Positions 1 through 10,470 of a DNA stretch of 64,000 bases are shown one piece after another. This DNA is from Pelagomonas calceolata. Lineage: Eukaryota > Sar > Pelagophyceae > Pelagomonadales > Pelagomonadaceae. The stretch lies in contig CAKKNE010000002.1 of assembly GCA_918797485.1 (NCBI GenBank), positions 4,926,501 through 4,990,500 on the forward strand, given 5' to 3'. Numbering within the stretch: the stretch's first letter is position 1; each line of letters begins with the position of its first letter. The position numbers were made by a program, and so were the translations under genes. The notes under the pieces were generated by a model. That model searched no databases. It was given only the letters and a program-made list of their open reading frames with translations, and was not told the DNA's origin.

Positions 1-407
1 CCGTTCCGGCGGCGCTTGGACGAAATACCGACTTAGCTCGGTGAATGGGAGCTTGCACAAACCGCCCCTCTTGAGCGGTCGCGCTCAAGCCCCGATTTAG
101 AAGCCCAATTTTTTTTATTCGTCCACATCTGCAGCGGACCTCTACAGTGTACTTGGTACCGCTCTGAGCTCGCGGAAGGAGCTTCGTCGAACCTTAGCGC
201 AAAAATCGATAGCTGATGACAAGTATTTTGAGCGGCGTAAACGGGCCCTTCCGCTCAACATAGCTGCACAATCACGCTTGCAGAGGCACAATCTGACCCC
301 TGCTTCCGCATACAAGCGCTGGTTTTCTTCCGCAGCGCCTAACGGGGCCGCAGTAAAGCGTTAGCCAGACTCGCATCCTTAGCCAAAACGCATCGCACGC
401 ATCCCAG
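1..407. other. Upstream intergenic region
   Basis: No convincing gene is seen. Short open frames on both strands show no recognisable domain. The last 200 bases probably hold the promoter and leader of the MGDG synthase gene that starts at 408. No paired-CTAG motif is present here. Confidence 0.5.
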
Positions 408-1925
408 ATGAGGCTCGGCGCCCTGCTGCTGCTCGCGCACGCGACAGCGCTGCGCGGACGCCGCCGCTGGCGCGACCGGGGCGGCTTCACGACGACGCCC
501 GAGCCCCAGCGCGAGGGCTGGACCTTTAGTACGCGAGACTTATTTACCGAAGAGGAGCCACCACAAGTAGCGAAGTGGACCTTTAGCACCCGAGACTTGT
601 TAGCACGACGGAAACCGAAGAAGGTCCTGATGCTCATGTCTGATACGGGTGGAGGGCATCGAGCGTCCGCAAATGCCTTGAAGCAAGCATTGGTAGCGAG
701 ATATAATGTGCAAGTAGACTTGTTAGATATCTGGACGGCGGCGGGCGTGTTTCCGTGGTCCTCATCGCCGCGAGCCTATAGCTACATGGGCAAGCGGCCG
801 ATGATATGGCGCGCGTTTTTTTATGGTACGGCGTTCTACCCCGTGCGGCTCGTTACGAGACTGTTACATGATTTTTCTTTGAGAAGAAGGTTCAAGAAGA
901 TCCTGCGGGGTCAAGAACCCGATCTAGTTGTGAGTGTCCACCCGATGTGCCAACACGTTCCCCTCAGTGCGAGGACGTGGCTCGAGAAGGTGCTCAAAAG
1001 GCCCGTGAAGTTCGCCACAGTTGTCACGGATTTAGGGAGTGCGCATCCCATGTGGTTCGACAAGCGCGTCGACGCGTGTTTTGTTCCCACACAAAGACTG
1101 GCTAAAAACGCGAAGTACTACGGCGTGTCGAACGTGATCAATTACGGTTTACCTCTACGTCGGGAGTTCAGCCAGAAGCGCCTGTCGAAGGATCGCGCCC
1201 GGAAGAAGCTCGGCCTCGATCGAAATAGTTCGACCGTTCTGGTCACCGGAGGCGGGGACGGCTTCGGTAGTCTGGAAAAGATTGTGGACGCCGTCGCCCA
1301 GGAACTCGCCGGGTCGAACGCGCAATTGGTCGTGATCTGCGGGCGGAACGAGGAGGTCCGAAAACGGCTTGAGAGTCGAACTTGGCCGGTGCGCATGGAG
1401 GTGCGCGGCTTCGTTTCCGACATGAATTTATACATGGAGGCGTCGGACGTCTTGCTGACGAAGGCCGGCCCTGGTACTATTGCGGAAGCGGCTGCTTTAG
1501 GCTTACCTGTGTTGCTGACGGGGTTTTTACCGGGGCAGGAACGAGGTAATGTATTGTGGGTGCGCGAGAAGAATATAGGAGAGCTCGCGAAGAGCCCTCA
1601 GAGAGCAGCTACGACTGTATCGAAGTGGCTGCGGGACCAGGACGCTCTGGTCGAGATGTCGCGCAACGCCAAGGCCGCGGCGAAGCCGAAGGCGACGGAT
1701 CGCATCGCGGAAGACCTCATGGGGCTCGTCGAGGGCGTCCAGCGCACAGCGACGGGCGTGCTGCGCGACCTCAAGGAGCGCGCGCCGTCGGCCGACTGGA
1801 CGCTTTATGGAGCTTTGAACTCGACGCGCTCGGCGGTCGCGGAGCTGCGGGACACGCTCGCCGTGCGAAGCGTGCCGCTCGAGGCGTGGATGACTTCCGC
1901 CCTGCGGCGAGGCGTCGTGGCCTAG
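408..1925 (+). CDS. MGD: Monogalactosyldiacylglycerol (MGDG) synthase
   Basis: Glycosyltransferase family 28 enzyme that moves galactose from UDP-galactose to diacylglycerol, making the main galactolipid of plastid membranes. The glycine-rich acceptor motif SDTGGGHRAS lies near residues 78-87, and the nucleotide-sugar motif with KAGPGTIAEAAALGLPVLL lies near 350-370, in family order. The N-terminus (MRLGALLLLAHATALRG) is hydrophobic and then Arg-rich, as expected for a two-part plastid targeting leader in a stramenopile. The length, 505 residues, fits plant MGD proteins. The start is the first ATG of the frame. Between leader and enzyme, the peptide WTFSTRDL occurs twice, 19 residues apart (codons from 519 and 576), a small tandem duplication. 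Family call is firm; plastid targeting is inferred. Confidence 0.9.
   Translation: MRLGALLLLAHATALRGRRRWRDRGGFTTTPEPQREGWTFSTRDLFTEEEPPQVAKWTFSTRDLLARRKPKKVLMLMSDTGGGHRASANALKQALVARYNVQVDLLDIWTAAGVFPWSSSPRAYSYMGKRPMIWRAFFYGTAFYPVRLVTRLLHDFSLRRRFKKILRGQEPDLVVSVHPMCQHVPLSARTWLEKVLKRPVKFATVVTDLGSAHPMWFDKRVDACFVPTQRLAKNAKYYGVSNVINYGLPLRREFSQKRLSKDRARKKLGLDRNSSTVLVTGGGDGFGSLEKIVDAVAQELAGSNAQLVVICGRNEEVRKRLESRTWPVRMEVRGFVSDMNLYMEASDVLLTKAGPGTIAEAAALGLPVLLTGFLPGQERGNVLWVREKNIGELAKSPQRAATTVSKWLRDQDALVEMSRNAKAAAKPKATDRIAEDLMGLVEGVQRTATGVLRDLKERAPSADWTLYGALNSTRSAVAELRDTLAVRSVPLEAWMTSALRRGVVA
519..602 (+). repeat. In-frame tandem duplication in MGD leader
   Basis: Two 27-base copies (519-545 and 576-602) with a 57-base period each encode WTFSTRDL and a following Phe or Leu. 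They sit between the targeting leader and the catalytic domain and do not disturb the frame. Confidence 0.7.
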
Positions 1926-2117
1926 TAGTTAACTTTAGGATATGTCGTATTTTACGAGCGGCGTCGGTGTACCAGCGTACCTGTCGAGGCACGGGTATCT
2001 TCACGTCGCGTCGATGGCGTCGATGGCTGCGCGAGCGCTCGGAGTAGTCCCATGTACCAAGGTGCGAGATTATTCTGCTCCGGGCCCCCACGTTATACAA
2101 AGAAGAGCCAAACCGAG

Positions 2118-2139
2118 CTAGCGTATATCGACACACTAG
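2118..2139. promoter_or_regulatory. Paired-CTAG motif (orphan copy)
   Basis: CTAG at 2118-2121 and 2136-2139 flank GCGTATATCGACACA; read on the minus strand this follows the CTAGTGTGT...CGCTAG pattern seen upstream of other genes. No gene start is recognised within 300 bases, so its role here is unclear. Confidence 0.4.
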
Positions 2140-4070
2140 CAAATCCAAAGATACGCCTCGATGGCGTCAAAAGAGCGACCCAAATTTAGGATACATCCTA
2201 GTTGTTCGCCGCGACCAAATATTTTAGAGTAGCGGCCCGGGAACATACCCTCGCGCCTCCCGGAAGGCACCGCCCGCGACATTCACGGATGAGTCTTACG
2301 GCTTGCCAAAGTACACCAGCGATTGACGCCGCCATCCACCGTCCAAATAGAACATTATATCAACTCCAGCCCAGTTTTCATCCACAATCGACGGAACCGG
2401 AGCCGACGGCCCGCGCTCGGAGGGCAGGAGAAGAATTCTACTAGACAACTATCGCGTTTATGTTCGTTTCCATCCGTTTGTTGGGGATAGATTCCATTTA
2501 GGCAGGATCAGCGACCACTGAGCTATTTTAGATACTCCGTTAGAGCCGCGCGATTCGTCATCTTCGCGCCCCCACGTTTGCACATAAACAGGCTCGAAGC
2601 CTGAACCTGCGAGTATCAGCGACGCCACCACCCAGATGAACCACAACGCCGTCGTTCTATTCACAATCGACCGACTTGCCCGTTCTCCGCGGACGACGGT
2701 GCGGAGACGGAGGGCCAGAAAGGCCCCAGACCGGTGGTTTATAAAGTAAATTTGCGTTTCAGGCGCTTCGGTTACGGGACGGGCCAGATAACCGGCCTGA
2801 CTGCGTACTACATTGCTCCGAGACCCAAAGATGCTCGGCGCGGGTCGTCAGTCTCGCGAGCCCATGATCTGGCTAGATTTGGCTCAAGAGCCGGACCCGC
2901 GGCCAGCAGCCCGTGTACCATCACCATGGACCATGGCGCGATCATTTGTTTCATGATCGACCGACTTGCGCGAGGTCCAGATCAAGATGTTCACGTCCCG
3001 AGCGTGGGCTGTCCTAAGTACCCTTCTCGCCCTGTAGATGTCATATACTTGTAGTTGACTATCGGTGGGGTAGTATGGGGTCCGACGAGACCGCTACGGC
3101 GACTACTGGGGGCCCTCGGGTAATTGGCGTTTTTCACGGGGACGGGGCGCCATCGGGTCCAAATTACACACTTTTTTCGGGGGCAGATCGGCTCCCGGAC
3201 TCCCTCCGGGATGGGTCTGGGGTCGGGTAGTCGCCTACGCCGCATGCGCGAGAGCTTGGGGCTCTCCAGAGAGCTGTGGATCGAAAACCTGGGGGACTTG
3301 GGCTCTGGCCCGACGTCTGGCTGAGAGAATTGCTTGATATGTATCTACCGATGCGCATGCGGTGTAGGCGCTTGCGCACGTCTAGAACCATTCTAAAACG
3401 ACCTCCTAGAGACCTCTGGGCCGCGGATTGACTGGATTCCGCTGGCGCGGCCGACCACTTTGGCCCGTCGGCACCGCGAAATAAATTACTATTTTTTTTG
3501 GGCCCCAGGAGTCGTCGTATCGATATCTTTGGACCATTGGCGAACCGAACGATACTCGAACGGCTGTGCCTCGCACCTACAGCAGGAGAAGGGTGTGATT
3601 CTAGTGCGGCGCGGACCGCACGCAACTTACAGCCCAATTTTCGCTGCCCCATGGCGCGGCGGTTACCCTGGGTCATCCCTAGACGTATACGGATGCGTGC
3701 GCGAGGGTCCTCGGCGGGCGGCTAGTACCTGTTCCAATCGGCCTCTGCGGCAAAAATTAGCCGCGCGGGCTAAATAAGACAGCCAAAAACACGTAAGCAC
3801 GCTGCGTCATGTCAGTTACAACCAGCCTTGTGCGTCCTCGCGGACCACGAGCCAACGCGGCGTGCCGTGGCCTCATAACAGAGATCACGGCGATTTCGGC
3901 CGCCCCGGCTATCCTCGCGGATACCGGCGGCGCGGCGCTTCGATAGCGCTGCCGAAGGGCTCTCGCAGCGCGTGGGAAGCCGCGGAAGCTCTAGGAACAC
4001 GCCTCAAGCCCGTTAAGGGGGAGAGTGCGCTCGGACGAGCCCCGCAGCGCTCCCCAGCGAGACTCCGGCT

Positions 4071-4176
4071 GCTGCGCGGCGGCCCCGCGGTCCCGCACAG
4101 CACCGTTAGCCCGACGGAGGCCCCAGTAGCTGCGCGGCGGCCCCGCGGCCCCGCGAGCACACGGTAGCCCGACGCA
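4071..4176. repeat. Imperfect tandem duplication, period 58 bp
   Basis: The 20-base word GCTGCGCGGCGGCCCCGCGG begins at 4071 and again at 4129, and the following bases stay similar, including the word TAGCCCGACG. It lies 230-330 bases upstream of the UAP56 start. Confidence 0.6.
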
Positions 4177-4404
4177 CGCCTGGCACGGGCTCCCCGCATT
4201 TTTTTTCCTTACTTCGCATGAAATAATTTATCGAGACGGCGGCGGCGAGATGCGACGGAGCTCTCCGAACCAGCACGGCGGCTGATGAAGGAGGTGGCTG
4301 CCGATGGGCTTCTGCGACCCGCTTGTCAAGGATGTTGCGCTCTCTCGCACGACCCTCCCCCAAGATCAATTGTCATCCCCCCCCGTAACACACAGATATA
4401 AATC

Positions 4405-5694
4405 ATGGCCGACGCCGCCGACGACGACCTCGTGGACTACGACGACGACGACGTCGTCGACCAGACGGCTGCCGACGACAAGGACGCGAAGAAGGGCCAC
4501 TACGTCGGCATCCACGCTTCTGGGTTCAGAGATTTTATCTTGAAACCCGAATGCCTCCGCGCGGTCGTCGACTGCGGCTTCGAGCACCCGTCCGAGGTCC
4601 AGCACGAGTGCATCCCGCAAGCCGTGCTCGGCATGGACATCATCTGCCAGGCCAAGTCGGGCATGGGCAAGACCGCGGTCTTCGTGTTGGCTACGCTCCA
4701 CCAGCTCGAGCCGGTCGATGGTGAGGTCTCCGTCTTGGTCCTGTGCCACACGCGCGAGCTCGCCTTCCAGATCAAGAACGAGTACGCGCGTTTTAGCAAG
4801 TACCTCCCGTCCGTGAAGGTCGACGTCTTCTACGGCGGCGTGCCGATCTCGGCGAACAAAAAGGCCCTCAAGGAGGCCACGCCGCACATCGTCGTCGGCA
4901 CGCCCGGCCGGCTCAAGGCCCTCATCGGCTCGAAGGACCTCAACCTCAGCAAGCTCAAGCACTTCGTCATGGACGAGTGCGACCGCCTCCTGGAAGCCCT
5001 CGACATGCGCCGCGACATCCAGGAGATTTTTAGGACGACGCCGCACCAGAAGCAGGTCATGATGTTCTCCGCAACTTTGGCGAAGGAAATTAGACCCGTC
5101 TGCAAGAAGTTCTGCCAGGATCCCATGGAGATCTACGTCGACGACGACACGAAATTAACTTTACACGGCCTCCAGCAGTACTACGTCAAGTTGCAAGAGG
5201 CCGAGAAGAACCGCAAGCTCAATGATCTCTTGGATGCCTTGGACTTCAACCAGGTCGTGATCTTCGTCAGCAAGGTCGCGCGGGCGACGGAGCTGGACCG
5301 CCTGCTCACGGAGTGCAACTTCCCGTCCGTGTGCATCCACTCGGGCATGGGCCAGGAGGAACGTATTTCCAGATACAAGGACTTCAAGGACTTCAAGAAG
5401 CGCATCCTCGTGTCGACGGACCTCTTCGGCCGCGGGATTGACATCGAGCGCGTCAACATCGTCGTGAACTACGACTTCCCCGAGGTCAAGGAGGGCAACG
5501 CTCCCACCGTGGCGTCGGATCAATATCTCCACAGAGTTGGCCGCGCGGGCCGCTTCGGCACGAAGGGCCTCGCGATCAGCTTCATCTCGTCCAAGGAGGA
5601 CGCCGACATCCTGGCGCAGGTCCAGTCGCGCTTCGAGGTCGACGTGTCCGAGCTGCCGGACCAGATCGACATCTCCTCGTACATGAACTCCTAG
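4405..5694 (+). CDS. SUB2: DEAD-box RNA helicase UAP56/Sub2 (DDX39)
   Basis: ATP-dependent RNA helicase of spliceosome assembly and of the TREX mRNA-export complex, acting in the nucleus. The Walker A motif is AKSGMGKT near residue 83. Motif II is DECD, the variant typical of UAP56/Sub2, near 190. Motif III is SAT in FSATLA near 220, and motif [12 protein letters not shown] lies near 376-385. The acidic N-terminus with runs of Asp, and the length of 429 residues, match UAP56 from other eukaryotes. No intron interrupts it. The start is the first in-frame ATG, followed at once by the conserved acidic leader. Identification is close to certain. Confidence 0.97.
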   Translation: MADAADDDLVDYDDDDVVDQTAADDKDAKKGHYVGIHASGFRDFILKPECLRAVVDCGFEHPSEVQHECIPQAVLGMDIICQAKSGMGKTAVFVLATLHQLEPVDGEVSVLVLCHTRELAFQIKNEYARFSKYLPSVKVDVFYGGVPISANKKALKEATPHIVVGTPGRLKALIGSKDLNLSKLKHFVMDECDRLLEALDMRRDIQEIFRTTPHQKQVMMFSATLAKEIRPVCKKFCQDPMEIYVDDDTKLTLHGLQQYYVKLQEAEKNRKLNDLLDALDFNQVVIFVSKVARATELDRLLTECNFPSVCIHSGMGQEERISRYKDFKDFKKRILVSTDLFGRGIDIERVNIVVNYDFPEVKEGNAPTVASDQYLHRVGRAGRFGTKGLAISFISSKEDADILAQVQSRFEVDVSELPDQIDISSYMNS

Positions 5695-6005
5695 ACGTGA
5701 ACCCGCCTCCCTCCTCCGGCACTAAGACGCCTGGGTTCCATTCTATTCTTCGTCCGCGGCGGAGCAAAACCCGATTTGCTGCCTGCAACATGCGCGTCGC
5801 AGCGGGCAAGAGGGCGCTCGCTTGACGCCGCATCCTACTCGCACGAGCCAAAAAATACAATATTTTTACTGCCGCAGCGAATCACGAATCGCTGCCACCG
5901 CTAGCGCTCCCGCAGGGCAAGTGCAGTCTGTGCTACCAGTGCAGCAGCGGCAAGCGAAGGGATAAACGCTCGAATAAACAACGCCCACCGCCGCGGGCCA
6001 AGGCC
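5695..6005. other. Intergenic, tandem genes
   Basis: About 310 bases between UAP56 and the TrhO-like gene, probably the UAP56 3' UTR and the next promoter. One CTAG is seen near 5901 but no pair. Nothing else stands out. Confidence 0.5.
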
Positions 6006-6992
6006 ATGCGCATCATCATGCTCGCGCTCTTCGCACGCGGCGCCCGCGCGCTGTCGGCCGTGCCGGCGGCCGCGCGCCGCCTCCAGAAAATAAAAGAGCT
6101 CGAGAGCAAGCACGCATCATTAGTGGCCAGCGGCGCGAAGCCCGCTGTGATAAGAAACGCGCGGAAAGAGCTCGGGCGCCTGAAGCGGATGCCGCCGCCG
6201 GTTGATGGCGTCGAGTCCGCGGTGGCGACGTTCTACGGCTTCTTCGCAGTGGAGGAGCCGTCTGTAGTCGTCGCGAGGCTGCGTGCAGCGCTCGAAGAGG
6301 ACGGTCTCGTGCTTGGATCGGTGTCGGTGGCTAGCGAGGGCTACAACGGCGCCCTCGCGGTGCCCGTCGAACGACGAACACGGCTGGCACAAACGTTGAG
6401 TAATGCGGCTCCGGAGCTGTGGCCAACGGAAGAGGACGCGATCAAAGCGCTGAACTGGGACGCCCAGCCGACGCGGAGCAGCCCCTTCCACCGGCTATTG
6501 GTGAAAGAAAAGAAACGAGCCCTGGTGGACGGCTTCGAGGAGCCCCTGGACTGGGACGACTGCGGCGCCGAAGTGCCACCGGAGGCCTGGCACGACGAGA
6601 TCGCGCAACCGGGCGCCACTGTCCTAGATGTCAGAAACACGTATGAGAGCGACGCCGGCTCCTTCGCCGGCGCGACGCCCCTCAACACGTCGACCTTCGT
6701 GGAATCGTGGCCGAGGCTCGACGAAGCGCTCGCCGACGTGTCGAGAGATGAACCGGTGCACATGTTTTGTACCGGTGGTGTGAGGTGCGTCAAGGCCGGC
6801 GCGTACGTCAAACAAAAACTCGGCTTTACGGATGTCCGACGGCTTGAACACGGCGTGGTCGCGTACGAGCGGTGGGCGGCGGGCAGTGGCGAGAGTCGCT
6901 TCGAGGGCGAGAATTTTGTGTTCGACAAGCGCGTCGACGCCGTCGAGGCGCCAGTGATGTCTGATGAGGATCTCGAGGCGCGGCCGCCATAA
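6006..6992 (+). CDS. Rhodanese-domain tRNA uridine hydroxylase, TrhO/YceA type
   Basis: Homologue of the UPF0176/TrhO family, which in bacteria hydroxylates uridine 34 of tRNAs. An N-terminal acylphosphatase-like part (YGFFAVEEPSVVVARLRAAL and ASEGYNGALAVP) is followed by a rhodanese domain beginning near VLDVRNTYES. The active-site loop is CTGGVRC at residues 255-261, with the catalytic cysteine first. A final Gly- and acid-rich tail follows. The first 40 residues are basic and hydrophobic, suggesting import into plastid or mitochondrion, which would fit an organellar tRNA substrate. The 3' end lies 9 bases from that of the opposing COG1 gene. The family is well supported; substrate and location are inferred. 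Confidence 0.85.
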   Translation: MRIIMLALFARGARALSAVPAAARRLQKIKELESKHASLVASGAKPAVIRNARKELGRLKRMPPPVDGVESAVATFYGFFAVEEPSVVVARLRAALEEDGLVLGSVSVASEGYNGALAVPVERRTRLAQTLSNAAPELWPTEEDAIKALNWDAQPTRSSPFHRLLVKEKKRALVDGFEEPLDWDDCGAEVPPEAWHDEIAQPGATVLDVRNTYESDAGSFAGATPLNTSTFVESWPRLDEALADVSRDEPVHMFCTGGVRCVKAGAYVKQKLGFTDVRRLEHGVVAYERWAAGSGESRFEGENFVFDKRVDAVEAPVMSDEDLEARPP

Positions 6993-7001
6993 TACTAGCT
7001 A

Positions 7002-10000
7002 CTACTTTAGAAACCCCTTCCGAAACCCCCTCTTCGGCGAAGGCGAAGGCGCAGGCGCCGGCGCCGGCGCCTCCGAAGAAGCCTCCTCCCGCGCCTGAGC
7101 CTCCAGCTCCTTAATCCGCTCGTTCAGCTTGTGCTTCCTAAAAAACCGCTTCGGGTCGAAGAAGCGCGGGTCCGCCGGCGGCTCATCCTCCTCATCGCCG
7201 TCATCCTCGAGGTCGTGCTCCGACAACAACGGAAAGCGCGGGCACGGCGGCGCCGTCGCTAATAAATCAGCGGGCCGATCCAGAAAGTCGTCGGGCGGCG
7301 CGTCCTCCGCATGCGTCCAGTCCGGTGCTGTAGAATCAATAGCAGTATCGACCTCGTCGTCGTGGCCCGAGAGCACGTCGAAGAACAGCCGCGAGCGCTC
7401 GTAGAAACGCACCGCGTCGTGCTTGACGAACGGCATGTACAGCTCCAAATCCACCGCATCTATGAGTGAGATAACCCTCTCAAAAATTGTGGTACCGGCG
7501 TCCAGCACTAGACGCATGACGTTTTCCGAATCGATGGCGTCTCTTTCATCCCCGTCTTCCCTTGCCTTCGCCGCGTCGGCCTTGAACGAGGAAGCACACC
7601 GCGTCGCGAGCATGTACCTCAATAAATAAGCATCTACCAAAACGGACAAGGCTCCTAGCTCAGAGACGTCTTGGAGAGCGTTCTCGTACGCGTCCTGGAG
7701 CTGCGGGGCGGCCAAGCGCCACAATTCCCTACGAGCCCGTTTGTAGTGCGGCGGCGCGTGCCTTCTCGTAGCGCAAGCGTCGGAAGCACATACGGTCACG
7801 GCGAGTTGCATGTAGAGCTGGAATAACGTCTGGCCCAGAACCAACGACGGCTCGCAGGGCAGTTGCGTCGTCTCCTCCATGTCGTTGCCCTCGCCGTCGT
7901 CGACCGCGAGCACGCGATCCCTCCACCGCGCGCCCTCCTTCATCCTTTCCAAACAGGCGTCCTTCTGGTCCCGCAATGCTTTGGCGGGTAGGGGCGGGTC
8001 CAGCGGGTCCTGGAGCACGTATTCTCCTCTCAAGACATCCTGCCAGCCGTGGGTAAAACCACCTAAGTCGTCGGCGAACGCTTCTAGGATGGGTGGGACG
8101 ACGCCGCAGGCCCAAGCTGCTAAGCAGGACGTGCAGGCATCCCTCAATGACGACTCGAGGCGCTTCTTGACGTCGGAACAGTCGTCCAGGGCCGCACAGC
8201 AGAAGAGATAAAATTCGTCCCGCGAGACGTCCGGTTCAGATAAAGAACACGCGCCGACATCGTCAGACGCGCCCAGAATAGCAATAGCGGCTTCCCGCGC
8301 CGCGTCGCCCGACGCGACGTCGTTGACCGTCGCGTCGGCCACATCAAAAGCCGCGTCGACCTGATCCGCGGAGGCGCGGCCCGTCGATGCACAGAGTTGC
8401 GCGGCGGCCACCGGGCTTACGACGGTGTAGCGCAGCGACCAAGCTATGCGAGCCGCAATAACAGCAGCAGTGCAGTCCTCCCGCGCCTTGCGCGTCGTCT
8501 CGTGCGCGACCAAGGGTGGATCGACCGTCCGCCGCATGTTCGCCCTCCGCCTAAACGTGCGCCCCGGCGCCATCGGCTCGCCGGGCTCCTCCATTTGTCG
8601 GACGCGGTCGCGGACGGCGCGTTGCTCGGCTTCCGCATGAGATCTTAGATAAGTACCCGCGTCGCGGCCTCGCCTCCGCAACAGGCCAGCGACGGCTGCG
8701 ACACATTCGACGAAGCGCGGCGCTACCGCTGTGAGGACCGCTTCGCAGGCCTCCCGTGACGTCTCCGACGAACCCAGCGACACGGTAGCGTCGGCGCAGG
8801 CCCTTAGCCTTTCGTCCAGCCACGAGGCTACTCGAGCTGCGGCCCAATTGCACTCCGACGCGCTGCAGTCGACCTGGGCGCCGCCTCCCGAATATTGCCA
8901 GTAGTCGAGCGACGCCTTCGTCTTCTCGAGGGCTTCCCCGGCTTGGGTCCTCTCGAGGTCGCGGATCGAGGCCTCCAAATGCGTCGGTGCGTTGTGTAAC
9001 GCATCATTTGTAGCTTTGAGGAGGCGCTCCGTGTCCCTGCGGCAGGCCTTGAGGCCCCTCCTCAGTCGATGATCGACGAGTCTAGCGAAAGCTGGCGCAA
9101 ACGCGGCGCGCCACGGCGAACACAACCGCCTCACGTCCCGATCGATCAGCGACGACGCGTCGGCGTCTTGATCATCTTCGTCGTCTCCCACCAGAACTTC
9201 TCGGAGCTTGTTGTGCTCGCCATCATAAAAGACGTCCGCGCGCACCCTCGCGGCTCGCGATCGCGCGAGGCGCCAGTCCGACGCCGCTTGCGCGTCCGTG
9301 GAGCCTTCCACGACAAACAGAGAAGCGCAGGCGGACCGCCACTCGCTGCCTAAATCTTCGTCGCAGGCCTTCTTCAGAGCGTTGCGTAGATGCACGAGCT
9401 GCGTCGTGTCCGAGACGCGCTCCGGTCTCAACACGTCGGACGCGCGCTCCCGGGCCTGCCGCACGGCGTCGCGCGTCCAGTCGCAGGCCTCCGACCGGAC
9501 CTCGTCCGTCGCAACGGAGCAGTCGAGCTCGATAGTTTCAGAACCAGTATGTGACGACGCGCTTCGGAGGATCTCGGCCACGCTCGCGGCGAAGGCGCCG
9601 TCGAGGAACAGATCATTTACATCGGTCACGGTCCGCGCCACGGCCGTCGCCGCCGTCCGCAGCGCTTGCTCGGGGTCCGTTTCACTCGTGGACAACCAGG
9701 CTCGTCGCGACTCGAGAAAAAGTTGTAAAGCTCGACTCCCCGGCCGCTCCTCGCAGGCGTCGCACAATACACGCGCCGCAACCGCGGCCGCATAAACTGA
9801 TGAAGGTGACTCCGCGTCCGTGGTTCTCAAAAACGCATCGGTCGCTTCGAGCAACCGAGTCCGCAACATGCGCGCCACGGGCCCGAGCGCGCCTTGCGCT
9901 TGCGTCGTCAGCGCGGCGACGGCCAAATAGCAGGACGCGGCGTCTCCATGATTGTTGGCGTCGAGGGCGCGCCACAACTCGGGCGCGAGCGCGGCGGCCT

Positions 10001-10322
10001 TGGCCGCGGCGGCGTCGGGGGACGTGATTCTTGCTGGCGGCGGCGGGAGGGCGGGCGTCGCTTGCGAGGCCGCGGTCGCGTCCCTGGCCTTCGCCTCGAC
10101 GGCGGTCGCGAAGGCGGTCGCGTCCCGGGCCGCGACGCCCAAATCTCCAATCGCGTCGGCCGATTCCAACAGTCGGCGGTAGCGCTCGCCCAGCCAGCGG
10201 TGGGCTTCTTGGCCCTTTTCCGCCGCGCCTGTGCGGGCGCGCTCGCGGGCGGCGCGCGCCTCGGCTACGCTGAGCAGCATGGCGGGCGGGGCACCATTGC
10301 TTTGCGGTGCGGCTTGCGCCAT
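7002..10322 (-). CDS. COG1: Conserved oligomeric Golgi complex subunit 1-like (COG1)
   Basis: Probable subunit of the COG tethering complex, which captures retrograde vesicles at the Golgi. The N-terminus (SVAEARAARERARTGAAEKG, then LGERYRRLLESADAIGDL) matches the conserved start of COG1: a helix with alternating basic residues and the GERYRxLxxxADxI signature. The rest is long, helical and Ala-rich, ending in a Pro/Ala basic tail. Its length of 1106 residues is close to plant COG1. No intron is needed. It is divergent to the rhomboid gene, with about 150 bases between the two ATGs, and a paired-CTAG motif lies in the middle of that gap. The call rests mainly on the N-terminal 50 residues. 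Confidence 0.72.
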   Translation of the reverse strand: MAQAAPQSNGAPPAMLLSVAEARAARERARTGAAEKGQEAHRWLGERYRRLLESADAIGDLGVAARDATAFATAVEAKARDATAASQATPALPPPPARITSPDAAAAKAAALAPELWRALDANNHGDAASCYLAVAALTTQAQGALGPVARMLRTRLLEATDAFLRTTDAESPSSVYAAAVAARVLCDACEERPGSRALQLFLESRRAWLSTSETDPEQALRTAATAVARTVTDVNDLFLDGAFAASVAEILRSASSHTGSETIELDCSVATDEVRSEACDWTRDAVRQARERASDVLRPERVSDTTQLVHLRNALKKACDEDLGSEWRSACASLFVVEGSTDAQAASDWRLARSRAARVRADVFYDGEHNKLREVLVGDDEDDQDADASSLIDRDVRRLCSPWRAAFAPAFARLVDHRLRRGLKACRRDTERLLKATNDALHNAPTHLEASIRDLERTQAGEALEKTKASLDYWQYSGGGAQVDCSASECNWAAARVASWLDERLRACADATVSLGSSETSREACEAVLTAVAPRFVECVAAVAGLLRRRGRDAGTYLRSHAEAEQRAVRDRVRQMEEPGEPMAPGRTFRRRANMRRTVDPPLVAHETTRKAREDCTAAVIAARIAWSLRYTVVSPVAAAQLCASTGRASADQVDAAFDVADATVNDVASGDAAREAAIAILGASDDVGACSLSEPDVSRDEFYLFCCAALDDCSDVKKRLESSLRDACTSCLAAWACGVVPPILEAFADDLGGFTHGWQDVLRGEYVLQDPLDPPLPAKALRDQKDACLERMKEGARWRDRVLAVDDGEGNDMEETTQLPCEPSLVLGQTLFQLYMQLAVTVCASDACATRRHAPPHYKRARRELWRLAAPQLQDAYENALQDVSELGALSVLVDAYLLRYMLATRCASSFKADAAKAREDGDERDAIDSENVMRLVLDAGTTIFERVISLIDAVDLELYMPFVKHDAVRFYERSRLFFDVLSGHDDEVDTAIDSTAPDWTHAEDAPPDDFLDRPADLLATAPPCPRFPLLSEHDLEDDGDEEDEPPADPRFFDPKRFFRKHKLNERIKELEAQAREEASSEAPAPAPAPSPSPKRGFRKGFLK

Positions 10323-10415
10323 AGCTTAGAGCTGCCCTCGGCTGGGTCAGCGCTTTTTTAGATAGTCCTTTCAGCTTCCTGCCCAGCAGCAGAGCCCGTC
10401 GGCGGCTGTTGTTTC

Positions 10416-10436
10416 CTAGTGTCTTACAACCGCTAG
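10416..10436. promoter_or_regulatory. Paired-CTAG motif in COG1/rhomboid divergent promoter
   Basis: CTAG at 10416-10419 and 10433-10436 flank TGTCTTACAACCG. The motif sits 94 bases from the COG1 ATG and 35 bases from the rhomboid ATG, so it could serve either or both genes. Confidence 0.55.
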
Positions 10437-10470
10437 CTGGGCGCCAAGTGGCGTTTTGTTTTTGGGCCGC

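Larger units (their letters stand above)
1926..4404. other. 2.5-kb region without a recognisable gene
   Basis: The longest gene-free stretch of the window. Open frames here are short, overlap on both strands and show no domain. Features seen: introner-like core words near 2010-2025 and 2158-2166, a paired-CTAG motif at 2118-2139, an approximately 14-base direct repeat (ATCGACCGACTTGC) near 2668 and 2957, and an imperfect tandem duplication at 4071-4176. Base composition is less GC-rich than the genes in 1926-3800. It may be a decayed gene, a long 5' region or a non-coding RNA locus; the sequence does not decide. Confidence 0.5.

Noticed and set aside
272-637. Open frame antisense to the MGDG synthase leader
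   Set aside because: It mirrors the duplicated TFSTRDL coding region and has no domain; GC-rich coding sequence often leaves the opposite strand open.
4366-5046. 226-codon frame antisense to UAP56
   Set aside because: It lies wholly over a certain helicase gene and shows only the charged pattern of an antisense read.
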